64,000 nt of DNA from Candidatus Bathyarchaeota archaeon (GTDB taxonomy: Archaea > Thermoproteota > Bathyarchaeia > Bathyarchaeales > Bathycorpusculaceae): assembly GCA_026014735.1 (NCBI GenBank), contig JAOZHT010000004.1:301902-365901 (forward strand). Reading direction: 5' to 3'. The position numbers were made by a program, and so were the translations under genes. How positions within the stretch are numbered: position 1 is the first letter of the stretch; the number at the start of each line of letters is the position of its first letter. Shown here in pieces: positions 17,156 to 24,950 of the stretch. The notes under the pieces are model-generated. The model did not search any database. It was not told where the DNA came from and was given only the letters and a program-made list of their open reading frames with translations.

Positions 17156-17344
17156 ACAGGCTTGTTTACTGTTAGGTTGACATGTTTATTTACCTTTACC
17201 GTAAACAAGGCTCCTCTGGGATTGAAAGCGAAAAGCAGAGGAGAAGAGTATTGTCCTTTGCCCAAAAACCTCAACAGGGTTTGCTTGGCTGCGGAGACAA
17301 AGCTTTTCTGCCCCGCCCCTATAAGCCTCTGAGGGAAAAATAGC

Positions 17345-17506
17345 ATGAGCGTAAAACTCAAAGTAGACGGAAAAGACATCCCCATCAACGATTTCGTCGA
17401 AAAAATATTGGGCGGCAGCATAACTGGAGCTGTGACCTCGCTGCATGGCATCGCTGAGGATTGGCAGAAAATCGAAATCCAAATTCAGCGGCAGCCTAGC
17501 CGTTAA
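17345..17506 (+). CDS. conserved small archaeal protein, 53 residues
   Basis: ATG at 17345 to TAA at 17506 encodes VKLKVDGKDIPINDFV, then ILGGSITGAVTSLHGI and an alternating IEIQIQ strand. Similar short proteins with a VNGKEIPLN...FV...I.G.v.SLkg pattern are common in archaea; their function is unknown to me. GAGGG lies 13 bases before the start. It overlaps the end of the convergent gene at 17496 by 11 bases. Confidence 0.65.
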   Translation: MSVKLKVDGKDIPINDFVEKILGGSITGAVTSLHGIAEDWQKIEIQIQRQPSR

Positions 17507-18041
17507 ACTTGACTTCCGCGTCGATTTCCGCGAACATTTCCCGTTTAGCCTTGCATATGGGGCAGACGTAGGGAGGGTCTTCGCGGAACACCACGTAGCC
17601 GCATTGTCGACAGTACCACAGTTTCTTTTTTGGGGCTTGGGGCGGCTGTTTGGGTTTTTCCTCTTCCATTGGCTGCTGTGATGGCTGCTTTGGGGTGCCG
17701 TATGCGCGTTTCTGCTTTTCGAGGGGGCGTCGCTCGGGGACTTCGGGGAGGTTTTGGCTTTCATACACTGCTTTGTTAACGTAGAGGCGACAGTAGCAGG
17801 CGCCATATTGGGCAACGTCTGGGTCGCGGTAATCGCAGGGGCAGATGATGTCGCGGTCGATTTCCAGGTTGCCGGTTGCTAAGCGGCAGGGGCAGCTGGG
17901 GTAGCCGTAGCGTTCCTCGTTTGTTTTTAGGCCTTCAAGGAACATCTGCAGAAGTTCAGGCTGCGGGGTCAGGTAGTACCCGTAGGTTTTTGCGTCGGCT
18001 TCGGCTCGGCGGCGGACCTGCTCGATGGGGACATTGTTCAA
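17496..18041 (-). CDS. ferredoxin:thioredoxin reductase catalytic subunit fused to a rubredoxin-like knuckle
   Basis: Residues 1-100 match the catalytic subunit of ferredoxin:thioredoxin reductase: CPCRLA, CPCDYRD and ACYCRLY supply the cysteines for the 4Fe-4S cluster and redox disulfide. A Pro/Gln/Lys linker (about 105-138) leads to a C-terminal CRQCGYVV...CPICKA pair of knuckles, rubredoxin- or zinc-ribbon-like. The plant enzyme lacks this extension. The start codon overlaps the end of the glutaredoxin-like gene (ATGA type overlap), so both are translated together. Likely passes electrons from ferredoxin to a disulfide protein; the added knuckle may dock or donate electrons. Confidence 0.85.
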   Translation of the reverse strand: MNNVPIEQVRRRAEADAKTYGYYLTPQPELLQMFLEGLKTNEERYGYPSCPCRLATGNLEIDRDIICPCDYRDPDVAQYGACYCRLYVNKAVYESQNLPEVPERRPLEKQKRAYGTPKQPSQQPMEEEKPKQPPQAPKKKLWYCRQCGYVVFREDPPYVCPICKAKREMFAEIDAEVKFNG

Positions 18042-18322
18042 AAGCCCAGTGCCTCTTTTATTTGGTCCTTACGGAATCCTGTGATTACGGTTTTGTCATC
18101 GATGATGGTTGTGGGGTAACTTAGAGATCCGCCTTTGCTTTGGATAATCTCATGCACAGAGTTTTTGTCGGCTGCATCCAGCAGGTCAACGTCAACGAAA
18201 TCGTAGGCGACGCTGTTTTCGCTGAGATACTGCTTGGTTAGTTTGCACCAGACACATGTGCTTAATGCGTATATGACAACTTTGTGGTCGTTTCTCTTAC
18301 CGGACACTTTAGAATACTGCAT
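18038..18322 (-). CDS. glutaredoxin-like protein
   Basis: A 94-residue thioredoxin-fold protein with active site CVWC after the first strand (KVVIYALST), the cis-proline motif YPTTIID and the closing GFRKDQIKEAL helix. GGTGA lies eight bases before the ATG at 18322; the longer frame starts inside that site. It overlaps by four bases the following reductase gene, which strongly suggests it is the disulfide partner of that reductase, standing in for thioredoxin. Confidence 0.88.
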   Translation of the reverse strand: MQYSKVSGKRNDHKVVIYALSTCVWCKLTKQYLSENSVAYDFVDVDLLDAADKNSVHEIIQSKGGSLSYPTTIIDDKTVITGFRKDQIKEALGF

Positions 18323-18398
18323 CGAAAAATTCACCGTCTAGAAAGTTGATTTCGGGGGCATATAACTGTTTAGATGCGACGCTAAATGGGCTGCTGGG

Positions 18399-19202
18399 TT
18401 AACCTGCAGTTTCCGGCTTGCCTCTCCACCAGACGAAGACTCCTCGAACAACGATTATGCTGCCTATGGCGCCCAGCAGAGCCATAACCAAAAGCTGTAT
18501 CCACGTGGGCATGATTGCACCAACAATGCCTGTGGGCGTCGGAGAAGCGGTAGGTGAAGGCGAAGGTGAAGCCGTTGGGGTCGGCTGATTGGCGCTCGAT
18601 GGGGGCGAAGGCGTCACTGGCGCGTATCCGCCTAATCCGGTTAGCATTTGGCTGCTACTCCACTCGCTTGAACCTGCTGCCTCCAAGACTTCTTGGCTGA
18701 CTCGAACCCACTTGTTATCTACTCTTTCAAAGTGCCAGCGTGTAACGAGGTGAGCTGTTATTGTTCGCGCTTGGAAATCCAGGTTAGGCATACTGGAGGG
18801 ATAGAGTATTGAGCAGTGAGCGGTGGTTGTTCTGCCTCCACTCTGCTCGGGGTAATCGTCATTGTCAAAGATGGTGTGCCATCCGGTGAGCATTTCGGGT
18901 TTAGAGTGGTCTTTGTAGCGGATGTCATAGAGGAGGGTGTACCCGCTGTTGATGTATTCGGTGGCGACTGCGCTGCTAAAGGTGATTTCTAGTTCAGCCC
19001 TATCGTAATCTGTCACTGTGGCGGTTCCGTTGGCTGCGGTGCCGTTGATTGAAGTGACGTTGTATGCGATGCTGACAACCTTGATGGTGAAGTCAGGGGG
19101 AGGAATCGGGGTTGTTAAGCCATAGGTAGCTGAGGGCACCGTAAGAGCTGAGGCTGCAAACAGCAAAAAGAAAACGAAAGCTGCGAGCCTGCTAGCATGC
19201 AT
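18399..19202 (-). CDS. secreted protein with Pro/Thr/Ser stalk and C-terminal anchor
   Basis: A 267-residue protein with a signal peptide (about 1-28), a globular part with one recognisable stretch (WHFERVDNKWVRV), then a stalk of repeated PSPSPTASPTP character and a membrane helix (PTWIQLLVMALLGAIGSIIVV). N-glycosylation sites cluster near the N-terminus. Stalk and anchor resemble those of the proteins at 2260 and 43987. Function unknown. The two TATA plus G-run elements at 19378 and 19439 lie upstream on the same strand. Confidence 0.65.
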   Translation of the reverse strand: MHASRLAAFVFFLLFAASALTVPSATYGLTTPIPPPDFTIKVVSIAYNVTSINGTAANGTATVTDYDRAELEITFSSAVATEYINSGYTLLYDIRYKDHSKPEMLTGWHTIFDNDDYPEQSGGRTTTAHCSILYPSSMPNLDFQARTITAHLVTRWHFERVDNKWVRVSQEVLEAAGSSEWSSSQMLTGLGGYAPVTPSPPSSANQPTPTASPSPSPTASPTPTGIVGAIMPTWIQLLVMALLGAIGSIIVVRGVFVWWRGKPETAG

Positions 19203-19377
19203 AATTACTTTTGAGTAATTCCAAGTTAAAACTTTACCGCTAATTTTGACTTTGGGGAAAAACTGAGTTAAAGAGCAGAATTCGGTTCATTACAATCGCA
19301 GTTGTATTCACCGTCCTCAGCTCCTGTTACAGCTGAAGCAGTTGCAAAGCACAGGTTCAATCGTGCGCTCTGCCACA

Positions 19378-19399
19378 TCTATCCCCCCTCTATTTATAG
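19378..19399 (-). promoter_or_regulatory. TATA plus G-run element, copy 2
   Basis: On the minus strand this reads CTATAAATAGAGGGGGGATAG, matching copy 1 at 9461 over 20 bases. It faces the gene at 18399-19202, 176 bases away. The interval 19203-19546 otherwise holds no gene that I can see. Confidence 0.5.
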
Positions 19400-19438
19400 C
19401 AACATAGCCAAAGACACTGCTGCTTCACCAGCCTCTCT

Positions 19439-19453
19439 CCCCCTCTATATAAA
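19439..19453 (-). promoter_or_regulatory. TATA plus G-run element, copy 3
   Basis: Minus-strand TTTATATAGAGGGGG, about 40 bases upstream of copy 2 in the same direction. It has five G instead of six and a more canonical archaeal TATA box. Two such elements in tandem suggest a double promoter for the gene ending at 18399. Confidence 0.4.
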
Positions 19454-19546
19454 GCCGAAGTCAGCTCTGGCTGTCGCAGCAACGAGGGGCTGCATGAAGA
19501 TAAAATAAAAGAGAAGAGGGAAAACCCGATGCCGGTTAGGGCCGCT

Positions 19547-20770
19547 TTAGGCGGTCCACTGCTGCAGCGCCAACGCAAGTTCCCTGTGGCTTTCCCCATA
19601 CTGCTCAAGGGTTTTGCCCTCCAGCACCGCATCCACTGCTTGCCGCATCGCCTTCGCGCCTGACACAGTGCCCCCGGGGTGACCATGGATGCCGCCGCCG
19701 GCCTGCAAAACCACATCGCAGCCAAACGTATCCAGCAGCGCAGGCACAAGCCTCGGATGCAAGCCACCTGACGCCACCGGCAACACCGCTTTAAGACCGC
19801 CAATTTCGGTCTTGCAGGCATCGATGTTCTCAAGCACTTCCTGCTGGGTCTCCGACATCTTACCCACAACAGTGCCCACGTGAAGCTGGTCAACGCCGAT
19901 GATGCGTGCCACCGCCGCGATGGGTTTCATGGAGATGCCATGCAGGGGGTTTTTGGTGAATGCCGCGTGTCCAGCCCGGTGGGCATGGAGAACCAGTTTG
20001 AAGTTTTGGTCGCGCAGGCTCTGAAGCGCCGCCCAGCCGCAGGTTAAGATATCCACCATGACGTATTCGCCGCCCTGATCCTGCACCATCTGCGCCCGCT
20101 TAATCATCAACTCATTGTCGGCGGTTATGTTAATCATGTAGACTTTGCGTTCGCCAGTTTCGGATTGGGCTTTGTCGCGTGCCTCCAGGGTCTGTACTAG
20201 CCGCTCGGGGAAGGGGTTGAATTTTTGGCTGCTGAGGTTCTCGTCGTCTTTAACTACGTCGCAGCCGCCCAGCCATGCGTTGTAGGCGACTTGGGCGTGG
20301 TCAGCTGTTTTTAAGCCGAGTTTAGGCTTGATGATGGTGCCGACGAGGGGGCGCTTGGGCACTTTGAGGAGTTCCCGGATGCCGCCGATGCCATAGCGGG
20401 GGCCCTTAAAGCTGTCTAGAAGCATCTGGGGGAACTCGATGTCGAGGAGCCGCAGGTTCCGGAGCGCTTTAAGCCCAAACACGTTGCCTGCGACGCTGCT
20501 AAGGATGTTTGGCATGTTGGATGTTTCGAAGAGCCCGATGGGATAGGCGATTTTGATGACGTTGCCTTCGATGCTGAATACGTGGGCTGCCAGCGCTTTA
20601 ACGTAGGGTTTCTCGGTGGTGAGCTCGGTCCATGTGCCCACGCTGCTTTCCGCCGCAACGCCGCCTGCCGCCTCCTGCAGACTGATGCCCTCGGGCTCCA
20701 CGGTGAAGGTGCAGATTAAATCGGATGGTTGGGGTTTGTAGGTTAAATCGACAAAGTCAAGATACTTCAA
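19547..20770 (-). CDS. rbcL: ribulose-bisphosphate carboxylase, form III large subunit
   Basis: The catalytic residues are present: TIIKPKLGL with the proton-relay lysine, GGCDVVKDDENL with the carbamylated lysine and Mg-binding Asp and Glu, HAHRAGH, the mobile-loop GTVVGKMSE with its lysine, SGGLHP, and phosphate-binding GGGIHGHPGG. At 407 residues it is slightly shorter than usual form III enzymes (about 420-440). Form III converts ribulose 1,5-bisphosphate made from AMP and CO2 into two 3-phosphoglycerate. Start is TTG at 20770. It is divergent from AMP phosphorylase 86 bases away, consistent with the AMP pathway. The ribose-1,5-bisphosphate isomerase is not in this window. Confidence 0.95.
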   Translation of the reverse strand: MKYLDFVDLTYKPQPSDLICTFTVEPEGISLQEAAGGVAAESSVGTWTELTTEKPYVKALAAHVFSIEGNVIKIAYPIGLFETSNMPNILSSVAGNVFGLKALRNLRLLDIEFPQMLLDSFKGPRYGIGGIRELLKVPKRPLVGTIIKPKLGLKTADHAQVAYNAWLGGCDVVKDDENLSSQKFNPFPERLVQTLEARDKAQSETGERKVYMINITADNELMIKRAQMVQDQGGEYVMVDILTCGWAALQSLRDQNFKLVLHAHRAGHAAFTKNPLHGISMKPIAAVARIIGVDQLHVGTVVGKMSETQQEVLENIDACKTEIGGLKAVLPVASGGLHPRLVPALLDTFGCDVVLQAGGGIHGHPGGTVSGAKAMRQAVDAVLEGKTLEQYGESHRELALALQQWTA

Positions 20771-20856
20771 AGAAGGTTACTCTCCAACTTAACATGGGGT
20801 GGGTTTCCTTAAAATCTTTAACTATTTCAAGCCCTAAGTAGTAATCGGGGTTATAG

Positions 20857-22401
20857 ATGCAGCTTATCGTTGAACTCTTAAACATCACCACAGGCGGCAA
20901 CCGTATAGCCGTTCTTAGTCAGCAAACAGCCAGCCAGCTGGGCGTGCATAGCTCGGACAGAATAAAAATCAGCGTCGAGGGCAGAGAAATGATTGCCCTA
21001 TCCAACATCGCCGAGCATTTCCCCAACGACCGCATAGGCTTCTTTGAGGAAGCCGAGGGCGCGCTAGGCGTCAAAGACGATGATGTAGTGGATGTGCAGC
21101 TTGCCTCGTTGCCGGAATCGCTCTTTAACATCCGCGCTAAGCTCCATGGCGAGCGTCTCCGAGAAAAAGACATAGTCGCCATCGTCAAAGACGTTGTGGA
21201 GCGGCATCTAAGCCAAGTGGAAATCGCCGCTTTCCTCACAGCACTCAGCATTCATGGCTTAAGCACCGCCGAAACTGAGGCGCTGTCCAGGGCGATGATT
21301 ATGACGGGAAGAACGCTGGATTTTGGACGTGGACCCATCCTTGATAAGCATAGCGTAGGCGGCATCCCAGGCGACAAAACCAGTATGCTCGTGGTGCCCA
21401 TCGTGGCGGCGGCAGGCTTCACCATCCCCAAAACCAGTAGCCGCGCTATCACCTCGCCCGCGGGAACCGCAGACCGCGTGGAAACCCTCTGCCCGGTTAC
21501 ATTGGCAACCGAGGAAATCAAAGCAGTCGTCAAGAAAACCGGGGGCTGCCTTGTCTGGGGCGGCTCGTTGGAGCTGGCGCCGGCAGATGACCTCTTCATC
21601 CAAGTTGAATATCCCCTGGGCATAGACCCGATGCTTCTGCCATCGATTCTAAGTAAAAAGAAAGCCATAGGCGCCACCCACGTCGCCGTCGACATCCCCA
21701 CGGGTATGGGCGCCAAAATCAAGACGCGACAGGAAGCCTACAGCTTAGCCGCGGACTTCGTGGATCTGGGCAAACGGCTGGGCTTAAACATCCAATGTGC
21801 CCTCACGTTTGGTGATCAGCCGCTGGGCTGCGGAATCGGACCCGCCTTGGAGGCGCGAGAGGCGCTTTGGACACTTATGGGGCAGGGCCCACCGGACCTG
21901 CGTGAGAAAGCTGTGAGCCTTGCCAGTATGCTCTTTGACATGGTGGGCGTTGAGAATCCGCGGGTGATGGCCGAGGACATGGTGGATTCAGGTAAAGCCC
22001 TCTGTAAGCTACGTGAAATCATCGGGGCGCAGGGCGGCAACTCAGCGGTGAAACCTGAGGATTTGCCGGTTGGACCCTACAAGGCCGCTGTGCATTCGCA
22101 GCAAGCAGGCAAAGTGCTGTGGCTAAGCACCGACGACATCGTGCGCATCGCCCGCATGGCAGGTGCCCCCAAAGAGAAGGGCGCCGGTGTTATGCTGCAT
22201 GCTAAACTCGGCGAGACAGTGCGGAAAGAGGGCGTGTTGCTTGAGGTTTATGCTGAACGTGAAAGCAAGCTGTCGGCTGCGCTGGAACTCGCCAACAATC
22301 TCAGTCCAATTGTGCTCTCTAAGAAACCTGAAGAAAAGATGGTTTTAGACACCGTTCCAGAGAAAACCACGCATGAGAAAGCCTTCATGCTTGACAGATA
22401 A
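20857..22401 (+). CDS. deoA: AMP phosphorylase
   Basis: At 514 residues it has the extra N-terminal domain (about 1-85) that separates archaeal AMP phosphorylases from bacterial thymidine phosphorylases, then the helical and phosphate-binding core: KHSVGGIPGDKTS, SSRAITSPAGTADRVE, GGSLELAPADD and the KKKAIGATHV loop. It splits AMP and phosphate to adenine and ribose 1,5-bisphosphate. With R15P isomerase and RuBisCO it feeds nucleoside carbon into glycolysis. Start is ATG at 20857. Divergent placement with rbcL suggests joint control from the 86-base spacer. Confidence 0.93.
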   Translation: MQLIVELLNITTGGNRIAVLSQQTASQLGVHSSDRIKISVEGREMIALSNIAEHFPNDRIGFFEEAEGALGVKDDDVVDVQLASLPESLFNIRAKLHGERLREKDIVAIVKDVVERHLSQVEIAAFLTALSIHGLSTAETEALSRAMIMTGRTLDFGRGPILDKHSVGGIPGDKTSMLVVPIVAAAGFTIPKTSSRAITSPAGTADRVETLCPVTLATEEIKAVVKKTGGCLVWGGSLELAPADDLFIQVEYPLGIDPMLLPSILSKKKAIGATHVAVDIPTGMGAKIKTRQEAYSLAADFVDLGKRLGLNIQCALTFGDQPLGCGIGPALEAREALWTLMGQGPPDLREKAVSLASMLFDMVGVENPRVMAEDMVDSGKALCKLREIIGAQGGNSAVKPEDLPVGPYKAAVHSQQAGKVLWLSTDDIVRIARMAGAPKEKGAGVMLHAKLGETVRKEGVLLEVYAERESKLSAALELANNLSPIVLSKKPEEKMVLDTVPEKTTHEKAFMLDR

Positions 22402-22453
22402 AACCAGTTAGCAGCGGCAATATGAGTCTGCGTCGGCTACAGCGATGAAAAAA

Positions 22454-22861
22454 CTAGACGACATTTCGCCTGTAATTGGGAGTAGGCTGCCATGTTTGCT
22501 GATTCACTAAGCCGCCTATGAAGCCTCCGATGACCGCGAGGACTATGGCAACGATTCCGGCTAAGACACTTAATGCCAAGCCCGCGATGCCGCCCAGTAT
22601 GGCGCCGAGGATTCCGTATTGGGCACCGCCCTCTAAGACAAAGCCGAAGAAAGTAAGAATTGTCATGACAATAGCGCTAAAGACCCCGGAGATAAACCCC
22701 GAGATGGACCCACCCATGGCTCCCCGGGCTATGAGTCCGGCAACTAGGCCGCCGAGAAGAGCGCCGAAGAGATAACCCAGCCCCGGGTAGATGATGCCCA
22801 GAACCACGGTTAACAGAAAACCAACCAATGCGCCAAGCCCAATACCAGCCATAAGGTTCAC
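22454..22861 (-). CDS. Gly-rich membrane protein (DUF5518-like)
   Basis: A 135-residue protein made of four hydrophobic segments, rich in GG and small residues (GALLGGLVAGLIARGAMGGSISG is split by short turns). Such DUF5518-type proteins are common in archaea and unstudied. It lies 42 bases downstream of the AIM24 gene on the same strand, so they may be cotranscribed. Small-residue packing suggests oligomer formation in the membrane. Confidence 0.65.
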   Translation of the reverse strand: MNLMAGIGLGALVGFLLTVVLGIIYPGLGYLFGALLGGLVAGLIARGAMGGSISGFISGVFSAIVMTILTFFGFVLEGGAQYGILGAILGGIAGLALSVLAGIVAIVLAVIGGFIGGLVNQQTWQPTPNYRRNVV

Positions 22862-22903
22862 TTATGTTGGCTTAAGAAAAAAAGAAGATAAAAAGCTTGT
22901 TAC

Positions 22904-23602
22904 TCAACGCGCCCTCTCGCTTCGAACTTTGGGGGCTAAAAGCGTCCAGAGCCACTCCGTGAATTCCTGCAGGTTCTTGGTTTGGATATGCACTTCACCG
23001 GGCCCCGTTATTTGGGTAACTAGGCCTTCGCCGCTTAGCAGGGTTTCTTTGAGGCCGCCTAGCCGCGTGACCTTGTAGCTGCAGGTTTCGCTAAAACCGA
23101 CGAGGTGAAAGTTATCTACGATGAGGGTTTGCCCGGCTGATAGCATGTGAGTGTCGATGGCGCCAAAAGTGTTGATGAACATTTGTCCGCTGCCTGTGGC
23201 TTTAATCATGAATAAGCCTTGACCGAAAAGCCCCTTAGTGAAGCCTTCCCATTTCACGTCAAGATCGATGCCTGAGGTGGAGGCGATGTAGGCGGATTTC
23301 TGGATGACGTAGCCGCTGCCGGGGGCAACGTCGAGTTGCTTGATGTCGCCGACTGGCGCCGCCACGAAGGCAGCTTCGCCGGAACCGTTCTGTGCGGTGA
23401 AGTCGTTAACCCAGAAGGATTGGCCTCCGATGAGGCTGAGTCCTAGGCTGCCCCAGATGCTTTTTTCGCGTTTGCGGGTATGTACTTCTATGTTGGGGGT
23501 CATGTAGGTTAATGCGCCGGATTCGGCGGTGATGGCTTCGCCCTGCTCTAAGCTTGCCACGAGCATAGCGTAAGAGGGCTTGTATTTGATTTCGAACCTC
23601 AA
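22904..23602 (-). CDS. AIM24 / TIGR00266 family protein
   Basis: A 232-residue all-beta protein: IKYKPSYAMLVASLEQGEAITAESGA at the start, the GLSLIGGQSFWVNDF strand pair, GDIKQLDVAPGSGYVIQ and the closing LSGEGLVTQITGPGEVHIQT. These are the hallmarks of TIGR00266 (DUF124), homologous to mitochondrial AIM24. The frame opens at TTG 23611, but that overlaps the ribosome binding site GAGGT; the TTG at 23602 fits better. Role unknown; in bacteria often found near membrane stress genes, in line with its membrane-protein neighbour. Confidence 0.85.
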   Translation of the reverse strand: MRFEIKYKPSYAMLVASLEQGEAITAESGALTYMTPNIEVHTRKREKSIWGSLGLSLIGGQSFWVNDFTAQNGSGEAAFVAAPVGDIKQLDVAPGSGYVIQKSAYIASTSGIDLDVKWEGFTKGLFGQGLFMIKATGSGQMFINTFGAIDTHMLSAGQTLIVDNFHLVGFSETCSYKVTRLGGLKETLLSGEGLVTQITGPGEVHIQTKNLQEFTEWLWTLLAPKVRSERAR

Positions 23603-23799
23603 TTCTATCAACCTCTAAGACGGTAATGGGAATTGACGATTTATGGTTAACGCGGCAGGATCATCTTTCATGAGGGTACTAGCACTTTTCTGGTTTCAGG
23701 CGGCGTCGATTTTCCCGGATATTGGTTGCGGCGCAGGATTTGGTTAGGCGGGTCTTTTGGGAAAACAACTAAATAGTTGAAGACTTCCATCATTAAGCT

Positions 23800-24489
23800 A
23801 TGACCTACAACAAGAAGCCCAGCCACAAAAAACTCTACCTGGCAATTGCACTCATAGTTATCCTCGTTGCAGCTTCCGCCGCAGCAGTTTACTTCGCAAC
23901 CCTTCCAAAGCCCATAAAAGTCGGCGTCAAAGCCGGAGACACCTTCACCTATCACATCCAAGGCATCTCCGTTTTAGGCGTCAACGTAACAAACCCCGAT
24001 ACAGACTTTGCACGCTACAATAACACAGAGTACTTCAGAGTCACCGTGACATCCGTCAAAAACAACACCGTCGGGCTAGCGACAGAGTGGAAGTTCAAGA
24101 ACGGAACCGTAGTCAACGATAACCAAGAGATAAACGTGGCAAGTGGAGAGAAATCCAACGAGTATGGTTACTGGGCAGTCTACCCCTCGAATTTAGCCGT
24201 AGGCGATTTGCTAAGACCACAAGGTTTTGATGGCAAAACAGTGAACGCAACTGACACATCAACTTATTCAAGCGGCACAAGGCAAAAGAACTATTTCTAT
24301 GTCGAAGGCGAATTCAGCGATATGACTGACGAAACACAGAGCACCTACCGATATGATTATGTGGGCGTGAACTTTGACCAGGAAACTGGCATGATGGTTA
24401 CCATGCAGAACTGGCAGGAATACAACAATCCCCAGTACCGCTTAGTCATACTCTACACGTTGACCAACACAACCGCCTGGGCGTTTTAA
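23800..24489 (+). CDS. membrane-anchored extracellular protein
   Basis: A 229-residue protein with a short basic N-terminus, one membrane helix (LYLAIALIVILVAASAAAVYFA, about 12-33) and an extracellular beta-rich domain beginning VGVKAGDTFTYHI. The start of this domain (K-x-GDxFTY) recurs in many archaeal lipobox-free surface proteins. Several Asn-x-Thr sites. ATG at 23800, no clear ribosome binding site, so perhaps leaderless. Function unknown. Confidence 0.65.
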   Translation: MTYNKKPSHKKLYLAIALIVILVAASAAAVYFATLPKPIKVGVKAGDTFTYHIQGISVLGVNVTNPDTDFARYNNTEYFRVTVTSVKNNTVGLATEWKFKNGTVVNDNQEINVASGEKSNEYGYWAVYPSNLAVGDLLRPQGFDGKTVNATDTSTYSSGTRQKNYFYVEGEFSDMTDETQSTYRYDYVGVNFDQETGMMVTMQNWQEYNNPQYRLVILYTLTNTTAWAF

Positions 24490-24634
24490 AAGCCCGCTAC
24501 CCCCCGGTAGCAAAATAAACACTGATTTTTCTTAACTATAATGAATATTTTTGGCTCATCAGAATTCATTTTTGCTTTTTTGGGTCAGACAAGGTATTTA
24601 TAGCGTCTAATCCTTGAGTACTAGTGGTGTTTTT

Positions 24635-24859
24635 ATGGTAAATAAAGATGAAACCATCAGCAAAGCCTCTGACTCTATGCAGAAAACCGCCCAAACCATG
24701 GGCGACACAATCATCGCGGTCCTTGACAAGCTCGCAGGCAAACAATCCGACCTTAAACTCAGTTTCGAGCAGCTGACACTTGACACAGGAGTCATGAAAG
24801 CAACCATCAACGGCGCAATCGTTTTAGATGTTGTCATGGCAAAAGAAGCCGTCACCTAA
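24635..24859 (+). CDS. small hypothetical protein
   Basis: A 74-residue protein, helical at first (DETISKASDSMQKTAQTMGDTIIAVLDKL) then beta (SFEQLTLDTGVMKATINGAIVLDVVMA). A TATA box (TATTTATAG) at 24593-24601 sets transcription start near 24625, so the ATG at 24635 is preferred to the TTG at 24614. The beta part, with an uninterrupted hydrophobic run, could be a membrane-interacting or oligomerising strand pair. I do not recognise it. Confidence 0.6.
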   Translation: MVNKDETISKASDSMQKTAQTMGDTIIAVLDKLAGKQSDLKLSFEQLTLDTGVMKATINGAIVLDVVMAKEAVT

Positions 24860-24950
24860 AACCCTGCGTAGGCTAAGCAGTGCGCAATTAACCACTTGCT
24901 AGTTGAAACTTTAAGCCTGGAAAAATCGGAACCAAGGCGCCCCTTTTTCC

